This document shows, piece by piece, positions 7,879 to 13,632 of a DNA stretch of 51,614 nucleotides. The notes below the pieces were generated by a model. It saw nothing but the letters and a program-made list of their open reading frames with translations, was not told where the DNA came from and ran no database searches. The position numbers were made by a program, and so were the translations under genes. Origin of the DNA: Candidatus Uhrbacteria bacterium CG10_big_fil_rev_8_21_14_0_10_48_16 (GTDB taxonomy: Bacteria > Patescibacteriota > Patescibacteriia > UBA9934 > GWF2-40-263); NCBI GenBank assembly GCA_002793515.1, contig PFEU01000007.1, positions 35,713-87,326 on the forward strand. The letters run 5' to 3'. Numbering within the stretch: the first letter of the stretch is position 1; every line of letters begins with the position of its first letter.

Positions 7879-7959
7879 TCACTTGGGGACGGGGACGAAG
7901 TTGAGCCCCGCATCCCGGGCGTCGTGGCAGGCGCTGCGCTCCTCGGGGCGGGCAGATGA
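7879..7959 (-). pseudogene. Remnant: 3' end of a lost island gene abutting element R2
   Basis: Twenty-six codons end in CHDARDAGLNFVPVPK and a TGA placed at exactly the position, relative to R2, that the real gene stops hold relative to R1 and R3. The frame has no ATG, GTG or TTG start and meets a stop at once upstream. The preceding gene has already ended at 7977. It looks like the end of a gene whose 5' part was lost by recombination or deletion. Confidence 0.45.
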
Positions 7960-7976
7960 GGTTCACTATCGCAGAA

Positions 7977-8558
7977 CTAGTCCGCGACGATCGCCCATTC
8001 GTCCCAGTAGGTAACGCTCTCGGAGGCCAGACGGCGCACCTCCTCGAGGGTCCAGTCATCGGCCTCGTTGTTGCCACCGGCGAGGGCCACCGTGAAGCGG
8101 TAGGGCGTGCGCGGGGCGTGCGGGGCAGCGGAGGCGATCACCGCGACGATGACGTGAGTCACACCCTCGGCGGCTTCGGACTGGATGCGCTCGGCCTCAC
8201 CGGGAATGGTGTTGATCTCGGGGTCGACGAGGTAGGCCTCGACCGTGTAGACCACGACCGCCAGGGCCTCCAGAGGGAGAGCGAACTCCCGACGGAGGAA
8301 GGGGCTCACCACACCGCGGTGCTCACGCAGGACGTAGTCGTCCGGGTTGGTGGTACGCTTGCCCTCGCCCGAGCTCACGAACGCATGCGCGCTCGCGGTC
8401 ATCCGGAGGAAGTGCTGACCCTGGGCGCGATCGGTGGCGGTGTCGTGCACCTGCAGGGCGGCCACGAGAGCCGTGTTGAAGCCGGCCTCGTCGATGACGC
8501 GGGAACCGATAGCCCTCTTATCGAAGGCATGGCAAACCACGGAGGTTGCGAAACGCAT
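7977..8558 (-). CDS. Unrecognised 193-residue soluble protein (island A)
   Basis: A 193-residue protein, no recognised family. Start ATG 8558 has the strong SD GAGGAG at the right distance; the longer open frame upstream is only element R3 being read through. The protein is Ala- and Val-rich with mixed alpha and beta character, no signal peptide and no membrane span. Notable runs are LPLEALAVVVYTVEAYLVD (about residues 100-118), VTHVIVAVIASAAPHAPR (about 135-152) and the acidic end WDEWAIVAD. The middle part looks like a beta-alpha core domain. It sits between R3 (upstream) and R2 (downstream) in the block A operon. Confidence 0.75.
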   Translation of the reverse strand: MRFATSVVCHAFDKRAIGSRVIDEAGFNTALVAALQVHDTATDRAQGQHFLRMTASAHAFVSSGEGKRTTNPDDYVLREHRGVVSPFLRREFALPLEALAVVVYTVEAYLVDPEINTIPGEAERIQSEAAEGVTHVIVAVIASAAPHAPRTPYRFTVALAGGNNEADDWTLEEVRRLASESVTYWDEWAIVAD

Positions 8559-8590
8559 GGAATACTCCTCTAGTGGGAACGGGAATCGTT

Positions 8591-8683
8591 CCTCAACGCA
8601 GGACTCGAAACGAACTCGAGGACTACGTTGAGGAGCCGCGCGAACGTGACTCCTCTGGGGGGTCACGCCGGGCGGCGCGTGGG
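8591..8683 (-). repeat. Structured intergenic element R3
   Basis: Third close copy. It starts directly after the TGA of the 8684-9124 gene and ends about 30 bases before the next start codon. Hairpin A has the outer stem CTCAACGTAG/CTGCGTTGAG and inner stem CTCGA/TCGAG. The 5' half contains CGTGAC/GTCACG nested within a GC-rich stem. Identity to R1 extends across almost the whole 90 bases. Confidence 0.82.
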
Positions 8684-9124
8684 TCAGATGGACTTGGCGT
8701 AGCCGACCACGCGGGAGCGCGGAACCACGATGCAGCCGTTGATCTCGACCGTGTCCTTGGACACCTTGGTGATGCGTCCACTGACGTACTCGATCTCCCC
8801 ATCCACACGGACGAGGATCAGGACGCGCTGGATGTCATCCATGAGGGAGATCATGTCTCCCAGCGAGCTGGTCTCGTGGACGTTGCCGAAGCCCGGGATG
8901 GGCGCCGGCTTGTCGCACAAGTACTGGCCGAAGGGACGGCCGACCAGCCCCGAAAAGCGGACGCTGACCAGCTCATCTCGCACACGGAACCCGTGCTCGA
9001 GCTGAACATGGGTCCGAGTCACGCGAACGAGAATTCCGCGCAACGTCCCCCCTGTGACCGTCTCGAACGCGACCTCGCCCTCGTACCGGAGGGCGGTGGC
9101 GAGATCGTCGGTGGTGATGGGCAT
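8684..9124 (-). CDS. Unrecognised 146-residue beta-rich protein, possibly two Sm/SH3-like barrels (island A)
   Basis: A 146-residue protein. The ATG at 9124 has GGAG at SD distance; the alternative TTG start further up has none. Two segments, about residues 15-55 (FETVTGGTLRGILVRVTRTH) and about 105-146 (VDGEIEYVSGRITKVSKDTV), both look like short strands with Gly turns of the kind found in Sm-like, KOW or SH3 barrels. This is inference from pattern only. No catalytic motif, membrane span or signal is visible. It lies between elements R4 and R3 in the block A operon. An RNA-binding role would fit the structured surroundings, but nothing in the sequence proves it. Confidence 0.72.
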   Translation of the reverse strand: MPITTDDLATALRYEGEVAFETVTGGTLRGILVRVTRTHVQLEHGFRVRDELVSVRFSGLVGRPFGQYLCDKPAPIPGFGNVHETSSLGDMISLMDDIQRVLILVRVDGEIEYVSGRITKVSKDTVEINGCIVVPRSRVVGYAKSI

Positions 9125-9169
9125 TGGTTGCTCCGTGGGTGGGTGGCAAATGGTCAACTTCGGAATGAA

Positions 9170-9345
9170 GTTTTCCTTGACTGACTTGTCGAGTGGTTAC
9201 TCGACAGTTCGGTTGAGGACCCCGGCGTCGACACGTGATTGGTGCGAGTCGCACCACGTCGGCCGGGGCAGGTCGTTCAGGTGCCCCGGCGACATCACGT
9301 GTCCAGCCGAGGAACCTCATTCCCCACTTTCTGGCGCGCGTGGGG
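9170..9345 (-). repeat. Structured intergenic element R4 (divergent copy with competing stems)
   Basis: Between the large structured region and the 8684-9124 gene. Hairpin A is recognisable: an outer CCTCAAC...GTCAAGG stem around TGTCGAGT/ACTCGACA. The preceding part has a CCCCGG segment that can pair with CCGGGG on either side (plus-strand positions 9283-9288, 9262-9267 and 9219-9224), as well as the perfect hairpin GGTGCGA-C-TCGCACC. Confidence 0.6.
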
Positions 9346-10056
9346 GGCGCGTTTCAATGATCGTAGAAGAGGAGCGGGTAGGTCATTGATGACCATCCTT
9401 TTTTTGTGACGAACCATTTAATCAGACGTTCGTCTTTGTCTGTTTGTCGTTCACACCGCGACCGTGATTGGTGGCGATGCAACGAACGACCGTTTGCGTA
9501 ATCGGACAACGGGATATGGGCGCAACCCATCCAGCGAATCGACTCAGCCGATCAAAGCGCGTGGTTAGCCATCCACCATGCGAGAGGAGATCTGTCTTAA
9601 CTCGTCCAAGACGAGAGGCCAAGATCCAAAGGCCCGTTTGATCAATTGGTTTGCCAGACCTTTGAGCCCATCAATCACGGGCTCCCATGCTTTGGCGCGA
9701 CCCTTCGGAGTGTTGCCACTCCCCGACGTTCCGATTGCTCGGAGGGATTCTTTAAACGGGATTGCTTCGTACTTGTACTCAGAGTTTCTAGCTCCTTTCC
9801 GTTCCTTACTCTCCGCTTATAGAATCCGCGCATAGTACGCCGGGTCATCTGTATCATCCACGACAGGTCGATAACCTGGGTTCGAACCGACACCGAAATG
9901 CCGTCGTTAACCCTCCTGTCGCTTCCTCTCAAAAGATGGGCATGAGCCCTCCTGTTCGCCCGCTCCACCTACGGGCTTGGAATGAGGATACGTCGTCTAG
10001 GTGGTTAGACGACCCTGCCAGCTATGGGGCACCGGGCAGGGACAGTGCTTTGTTGG
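9346..10056 (-). ncRNA. Candidate large structured RNA, about 700 nt, inside the island A operon
   Basis: No convincing ORF: short frames here lack an SD and island codon use, and base composition is less GC-rich than the flanking genes. On the operon strand the region is packed with local stems. Examples are GTCGTCT/AGACGAC (9992-10013), CCCTGCC/GGCAGGG (10014-10041), GAGCCC/GGGCTC (9664-9684), CTCGTC/GACGAG (9601-9615), CAGGT/ACCTG (9864-9878) and ATGGG/CCCAT (9516-9530). Two adjacent hairpins, GGAGTG-GCAA-CACTCC and CCGA-GCAA-TCGG, end in GNRA tetraloops on this strand. Size and style recall ornate phage and CPR RNAs such as ROOL or GOLLD, but I cannot match it to any. Confidence 0.55.
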
Positions 10057-10392
10057 CTACAGCACGATGTCCTCCTCGTCCTCGATCTCGATCCCCGCCT
10101 CGCGGAGATCGCGGTCGATCTGGGCGAGCATGGCGCGGATCCGGAGCTCCTCGATCGAGGTCTCGACCGTGTCCACCTCGATCTCCTCGAGCTCGAAGGT
10201 GAACCCACCCACGCCCGTGAGGGCCTTGGTAGTGGTGTGGCAGTGCTGAACCAGCACCCCGCCCTCGAGGTTCACCCAGATGTTGACCTGCTCGAGGATG
10301 GTCTCGAGGTTGTCGTACTCCCCGATGACGAACCGGACCCTGGAGGTCCTGATGACAGGGACGTAGAACGAGGGCAGAATACGAGCGAGCAT
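10057..10392 (-). CDS. Unrecognised 111-residue protein (island A)
   Basis: A 111-residue soluble protein with GGAGGAAAA placed well before ATG 10392. The first two thirds read as a beta-rich domain (FYVPVIRTSRVRFVIGEYD, then VNIWVNLEGGVLVQHCH). The C-terminal third is acidic and helical, rich in Glu, Ile and Asp (VDTVETSIEELRIRAMLAQI, then an EIEDEEDIVL end). No known domain is apparent. The stop TAG lies in the loop of a small stem (GTGCT/AGCAC), at the border of the large structured region downstream. Element R5 precedes it. Composition and codon use match the other block A genes. Confidence 0.75.
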   Translation of the reverse strand: MLARILPSFYVPVIRTSRVRFVIGEYDNLETILEQVNIWVNLEGGVLVQHCHTTTKALTGVGGFTFELEEIEVDTVETSIEELRIRAMLAQIDRDLREAGIEIEDEEDIVL

Positions 10393-10436
10393 GCGCTTTT
10401 CCTCCAGTGGGTTCCTGATCAGGGTACTGTTTCATC

Positions 10437-10569
10437 CCTCAACTGAGTATTCGAGACTGCCAACCGGCAGGTCATATTCGAATATTCGGTCGAGGTCTCA
10501 AGCATATGCGTCGTGCTTGAGCCGTGCCCACCAGATCGTGTATGTCTGATGGGAGTGGGACGCGTTCTT
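10437..10569 (-). repeat. Structured intergenic element R5
   Basis: Three hairpins follow the TGA of the 10570-10809 gene: CCCA-CAGA/TCTG-TGGG, then hairpin B CTCAAGCA/TGCTTGAG with the shared GCACGACG sequence, then hairpin A, whose long stem (CCTCGACCGAATATTCGA with TCGAATACTCAGTTGAGG) carries an extra apical CTGCC/GGCAG hairpin. It has the order of R6 and R7 with different bases. Confidence 0.75.
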
Positions 10570-10809
10570 TCAGCGCTGGCTTTCCTCCTCCTGTCGCCGG
10601 AACTTGTAGCCGACGACGACGTTGTAGGTGAGGAAGCCAAGAAGACAGGCGATCGCGACGATGTCACCGGCGCGCTGACTCACAAAGTCTGCGAGGATGA
10701 TCAGCACGGGAGTACCGATGATGAGAGCAGTGGCACTCTCAAAGTACCTGTACATGGGCTCCTGGGCCCGCCGTTCACAGTAGGTAAGCTCCCTTTCTTC
10801 TTCGTCCAT
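10570..10809 (-). CDS. Unrecognised 79-residue two-span membrane protein (island A)
   Basis: A 79-residue protein starting at ATG 10809 with GGGAG before it. The longer open frame upstream is only element R6. Residues 1-25 are charged and acidic (MDEEERELTYCERRAQEP). Two membrane segments follow at about 31-48 (ATALIIGTPVLIILADFV) and 52-70 (GDIVAIACLLGFLTYNVVV), then a short basic-acidic tail. By charge both ends probably face the cytoplasm. I know no matching family. It is the second gene of the block A operon. Confidence 0.7.
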   Translation of the reverse strand: MDEEERELTYCERRAQEPMYRYFESATALIIGTPVLIILADFVSQRAGDIVAIACLLGFLTYNVVVGYKFRRQEEESQR

Positions 10810-10842
10810 GTGGACTCCCTTTGGGAACGTTGGTTGATCGTT

Positions 10843-11012
10843 CCTCAACGTAGGACTCAACTGTGAATTGAGTGCTGTGTTGAGGTCCCCACGTGCGTCG
10901 TGCGTGGGGCCGTGTCGCGGAAGTCGCGACTCCCCTTTTGCCGGCGAATTCCGGCAACAGGGAGGAGATGGGTTACTGAGGTCACGACCAGCCGACGTCA
11001 CTGGTCGTGAAG
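10843..11012 (-). repeat. Structured intergenic element R6 (five hairpins)
   Basis: Right after the TAG of the first island gene come, in transcript order: TCACGACCAG/CTGGTCGTGA; hairpin D GCCGG-AATTC-GCCGGC; hairpin C GTCGCG/CGCGAC; hairpin B CCCCACG/CGTGGGG with CACGACG in its loop; and hairpin A CTCAAC...GTTGAG with inner ACTCAA/TTGAGT. The D-C-B-A order is the same in R7, with paired changes in every stem. Confidence 0.82.
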
Positions 11013-11013
11013 G

Positions 11014-11442
11014 CTAGTCGAAGTCCGTCTCGTTCCAGGGGGCTTCGATGTTGCTGAGGTCGATCTCGTCGCAGTCATCGCCGTCCAGGTCGTCGCAGTC
11101 GTCGTCCTCGTTGTAGTCGAACTGCTCGTACCGGGCGATCTTGATGAGGGTGTCGACGAGCTCGGGCCCGCCGATCTCTTCCAGGACCGGAACGGGGATG
11201 ATCTGGGAGACCTCTCCTTCCAGCTCGAGGACGAGGAGGGCGAAGTGGTAGGGGCGGGTCTGACGCCAGGCCACCAGGTTGGCGGGCTTGGTGTCATCGT
11301 CCGCCTTGAGGACGACGGTGACCCCCTGGGGCACGCCGTCGCGGACGGTCTGGAGGAAGGTCCGGTTGGCACCGTCCAGATCCCCGTTTTCCTTCTGCTC
11401 GGCCGCGAAGCCGAACAGGTTCTCGATATCGGTCCGGTTCAT
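11014..11442 (-). CDS. Unrecognised 142-residue acidic protein, first gene of island A operon
   Basis: A 142-residue protein with SD-like TAGGAG before ATG 11442. The N-terminal 110 residues look like a compact alpha/beta domain: a helix (IENLFGFAAEQKENGDLDGA) with tetratricopeptide-like spacing, then strands (VPQGVTVVLKADDD, FALLVLELEGEVSQIIPVPV). The last 30 residues are almost all Asp, Glu and Asn. There is no signal or membrane segment. It is first in the operon, behind a 245-base leader with two large hairpins, and its stop is followed immediately by element R6. No family can be named. Confidence 0.75.
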   Translation of the reverse strand: MNRTDIENLFGFAAEQKENGDLDGANRTFLQTVRDGVPQGVTVVLKADDDTKPANLVAWRQTRPYHFALLVLELEGEVSQIIPVPVLEEIGGPELVDTLIKIARYEQFDYNEDDDCDDLDGDDCDEIDLSNIEAPWNETDFD

Positions 11443-11510
11443 CTCGTGCTCCTATCCGACTTCACCTGAAATCGGATGGGGGTTGGAATGTCGTCAAGCA
11501 CCTGCTCGAC

Positions 11511-11614
11511 GCACGGGGAGGACAGATCGTATAGGAATGGATCCGTCCTTTCCGTGCATGGGCAAGAAAAAAGCTGATTACCGGTTACCTTCGTGGAGAT
11601 AACCAATAATCAGC
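11511..11614 (-). promoter_or_regulatory. Structured 5' leader of the island A operon
   Basis: Two strong hairpins lie between the promoter and the first gene: GCTGATTA-GGTTA / TAACC-TAATCAGC (11573-11614) and GCACGG-AGGAC / GTCCT-CCGTGC (11511-11557). Neither has a T-run after it, so they are leader structures, not terminators. Confidence 0.6.
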
Positions 11615-11693
11615 CAAGGAACGCCAATAGTGGCTTTCCGTGAACGGACATTAGGTCTCTCTCCCCAATGAAGTAATTGTATTGAACGGATAT

Positions 11694-11722
11694 ACTATAT
11701 CATTTTTTGACCATTTTGTCAA
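11694..11722 (-). promoter_or_regulatory. Promoter of the island A operon: TTGACA - 17 - TATAGT
   Basis: Minus-strand -35 TTGACA (11717-11722) and -10 TATAGT (11694-11699), exactly 17 bases apart, near consensus. Predicted start near 11687. The stretch from here to 11833 is A+T-rich and otherwise empty. Confidence 0.85.
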
Positions 11723-11832
11723 TACTATCAGACAGTTATTTAGCTGAATTTAGTGTATTTTTATGTATTCTGAAAGAATATCTGGTTTAAAATTGAATCA
11801 TCCTGACAAAGATCGTCCGAACCACTTTTGAC

Positions 11833-11862
11833 GAAAGAAAAAACCGTCCGGGTGTGGGACGG
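11833..11862 (-). terminator. Terminator of island B
   Basis: On the minus strand CCGTCC/GGACGG is followed by TTTTTTCTTTC. It lies eight bases after the TAG of the last island B gene. Confidence 0.82.
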
Positions 11863-11870
11863 AGGGGGAG

Positions 11871-12221
11871 CTACTCGCTACGTTCACGCTTCTTGCGCTG
11901 ATGGCGGATGCGCATGCCGTTCTGCGCGAGGGCGGTGGCGAGTTCTGATTGGAGAGCCTCGAACGGGTCGATGAACGTACTCATGCGTTCACGTCCGTTT
12001 TTTGACACCATGGGGAGATACTTCTTGAAGGCCGTTTCCAGATTGGATTCAGCCTTCTGGATCTTCTCGCGCTGAGCCTGCACCGTCTCTGCATCTGCAT
12101 GGCTCGCATGAAGCTGATCGAGCTTCTGCTGGGCGTCCCGCAGAGTCCTTCTGCAGATTTTCAGCCAGTCGAGTGCCTTTCGCAATTTGAGTCCGTTCTT
12201 TTCCAGAGTCAGATCTGTCAT
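11871..12221 (-). CDS. Unrecognised 116-residue coiled-coil protein (island B)
   Basis: A 116-residue, basic, mostly helical protein. ATG 12221 is chosen because CGGAG lies before it and longer frames run into element R7. About residues 5-75 show heptad-like repeats (LRKALDWLKICRRTLRDAQQ, then VQAQREKIQKAESNLETAFK), suggesting a coiled coil or helical hairpin. The last 15 residues are strongly basic (RIRHQRKKRERSE), which could touch nucleic acid. It is second in a two-gene operon after the P-loop kinase, with R7 between them. No family is recognised. Confidence 0.7.
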   Translation of the reverse strand: MTDLTLEKNGLKLRKALDWLKICRRTLRDAQQKLDQLHASHADAETVQAQREKIQKAESNLETAFKKYLPMVSKNGRERMSTFIDPFEALQSELATALAQNGMRIRHQRKKRERSE

Positions 12222-12266
12222 GGGATCTCCGTGACGGAACCAGGAAGAAACTTTCTGGGAGGCTTT

Positions 12267-12382
12267 CCTCAACCGAGAGATCGAGTTTGAACTCGAGTTC
12301 TCGGTTGAGTCCCCAAGCACGTCGTGCTTGGGGCCGTATCGCGAGATGCGATCCCCCCTGCTGGTGAATTCCAGTAAAGGGG
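12267..12382 (-). repeat. Structured intergenic element R7 (four hairpins, in a separate operon)
   Basis: It starts directly after the TAG of the kinase gene. Hairpins in order: D (CTGG-AATTCA-CCAG), C (ATCGC/GCGAT), B (CCCCAAGCAC-GAC-GTGCTTGGGG) and A (CTCAACCGAGA / TCTCGGTTGAG with inner CTCGAG). Compared with R6 the stems differ by matched substitutions, while the loop sequences GGAATTC and CACGACG are kept. Confidence 0.82.
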
Positions 12383-12943
12383 CTAGTGCTGTTCGTCAAA
12401 GAGTTCGTCGAGAGCCGTATAAAGCCCGGCAAGGCTTCCGTTGTTGACGATCACATGCGCCGGAACGCTCATGAGCGCAGGCAGGTTCGTATTCCCAGGC
12501 AATGCCTCGATGGCGAGGAACTGTTCCCAGGTAAACGGACCGTCTCCAGCTCGCGCGCGACGGCACCAGCGATCGAAGCGCACCCGTCGATTTGCTTCAA
12601 TCCGCACGAGTTGAAACCCATCGAGGTCAGAGTAGACCTCGACCTCCTCCATATTTCGCACCCCTGTGATGACCACGGGAGTAAAATCCCATTGGCACCA
12701 TCGCTCGAGCACCAGCTCTGAGATGCGTGAGGCGATCCATCCGTACCCAGAACGATCCGCTTCTGCCTCAAAGAGAGCGGAAAGATCTGAAGTCTTCGGG
12801 TTCCAAATCCCTTGAAGAGAAGCGAGCTCGCGAATCCGGTCCGAATGCCCCAACCGAATTGCTTCATGTGTCTCTTGGAGATATTCGGACGCTTCGTCTT
12901 TGCCGGCACAAGGCCAACCGACGATCCCGATCACCATTCCCAT
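12383..12943 (-). CDS. P-loop nucleotide kinase-like protein (UPF0200 / dephospho-CoA kinase-like) in island B
   Basis: A 186-residue P-loop protein, the only accessory gene here that I can tie to a fold. Walker A is GWPCAGKDEASEYL (residues 8-21), with Asp in the Ser/Thr position as in UPF0200 and some deoxynucleotide kinases. A later block VVITGVRNMEEVEVYSDL is followed by RFDRWCRRARAGDGPFTWEQF, the Arg-rich lid-like region seen in that group, then VPAHVIVNNGSLAGLYTAL at the end. The substrate is unknown; phosphorylation of a nucleotide or a nucleoside-like cofactor is the likely chemistry. ATG 12943 has GGAGG seven bases ahead. It heads a short operon with its own promoter. Confidence 0.75.
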   Translation of the reverse strand: MGMVIGIVGWPCAGKDEASEYLQETHEAIRLGHSDRIRELASLQGIWNPKTSDLSALFEAEADRSGYGWIASRISELVLERWCQWDFTPVVITGVRNMEEVEVYSDLDGFQLVRIEANRRVRFDRWCRRARAGDGPFTWEQFLAIEALPGNTNLPALMSVPAHVIVNNGSLAGLYTALDELFDEQH

Positions 12944-12974
12944 ACATCCCTCCAGTCATGGTATGTGACAACAC

Positions 12975-13003
12975 AAACTACCAAGGAAAAGCCCTCGCGT
13001 CAA
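12975..13003 (-). promoter_or_regulatory. Promoter of island B: TTGACG - 17 - TAGTTT
   Basis: Minus-strand -35 TTGACG (12998-13003) and -10 TAGTTT (12975-12980), 17 bases apart. It lies back to back with the rpsP promoter, seven bases away. Confidence 0.65.
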
Positions 13004-13010
13004 TCATCTC

Positions 13011-13039
13011 TTGACGAAACACGGAAAAACTCGTATTGT
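13011..13039 (+). promoter_or_regulatory. Promoter of rpsP: TTGACG - 17 - TATTGT
   Basis: -35 TTGACG (13011-13016) and -10 TATTGT (13034-13039), 17-base spacing. Expected start near 13046, giving a leader of about 42 bases. Confidence 0.7.
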
Positions 13040-13087
13040 GCGCGCGACCGTCAAACACGCTCATGTTTGATTCATGAACCAATTATT

Positions 13088-13591
13088 ATGCTATCTATTC
13101 GACTTTCACGCGTAGGAACTAAGCGGGCTCCCGTCTATCGTATCGTTGTTATGCCAAAACATAACGATCCTTGGGCTAAGTCCACCGAAATCCTCGGACA
13201 TTACAACCCTCGAAAACAGCCAAGCGAACTCGTCATCAACACAGATCGCACAAAATACTGGATCTCAAAGGGAGCTCAAGCAACAGACACTGTTTGGAAC
13301 CTCCTTATTGATGAGAAGATTATCGAAGGCGAAAAGCGAGGCGTGACCCACATCTCAAAAAAGCGCCAAGGGAAACTTGAAGTAAAGGCGACTGAGAAAA
13401 AAGCGAAGGCTGAAGCAGCTGAAGTACAAGCAAAGGAAGCTAAAGAGAAAGCAGAGGCTGAAGCAGAAGCGGTGAAAGTCGCAGAAGCGGAAGCAAAAGC
13501 AAAAGCTGAAGCGATTCCTGAAGCTGTCACAGAAGAAGTTACTCCTCCTACGGAAGAGGCTCCTGCCACAGAAGAAACACCAGCCGAATAA
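13088..13591 (+). CDS. rpsP: 30S ribosomal protein S16 with a long Ala/Glu/Lys tail
   Basis: Ribosomal protein S16 of the small subunit. The first 85 residues are the normal protein: MLSIRLSRVGTKRAPVYRIV, then DPWAKSTEILGHYNP and the closing KYWISKGAQATDTVWNLL. The usual family length is 80-100, yet this one runs to 167. The extra C-terminal 80 residues are low-complexity repeats of Lys, Ala and Glu ending in a Pro/Thr/Glu stretch, likely disordered or a single helix. ATG 13088 fits the conserved N-terminus; the long frame upstream is spurious. There is no SD. RlmN follows after 41 bases. Confidence 0.96.
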   Translation: MLSIRLSRVGTKRAPVYRIVVMPKHNDPWAKSTEILGHYNPRKQPSELVINTDRTKYWISKGAQATDTVWNLLIDEKIIEGEKRGVTHISKKRQGKLEVKATEKKAKAEAAEVQAKEAKEKAEAEAEAVKVAEAEAKAKAEAIPEAVTEEVTPPTEEAPATEETPAE

Positions 13592-13632
13592 TGTTTATAG
13601 ACGGGGTCCTGTGACCTCGTCTATTGATTTCT

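Noticed and set aside
7956-8573. Long plus-strand ORF (205 codons) opposite the 193-residue gene
   Set aside because: Antisense shadow in high-GC sequence: no SD, odd composition, and it runs through element positions. The minus-strand gene has an SD and fits the operon.
9860-9895. tRNA-like T-arm GGTTCGAACC in the structured region
   Set aside because: No acceptor stem, D-arm or anticodon arm at the right distances on either strand; also not the 3' part of a tmRNA.
9346-10056. Group I or group II intron
   Set aside because: No P7-type core, no domain V-like GAAA hairpin with AGC/GUU, no intron ORF, and it lies between genes rather than inside one.
10024-10446. Plus-strand ORF of 140 codons across the 111-residue gene and R5
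   Set aside because: It crosses a structured element and has no SD; the minus-strand gene explains the region.
12099-12290. Short ORFs overlapping island B and element R7
   Set aside because: No SD, not in the operon strand or frame, and they cross hairpins.
6944-12382. R elements as integron attC sites with islands as gene cassettes
   Set aside because: The layout (gene plus palindromic element) is similar and GTTGAGG is close to the attC core, but it does not fit GTTRRRY, elements vary in hairpin number, and no integrase is in the window. Kept only as a loose idea of shuffling.
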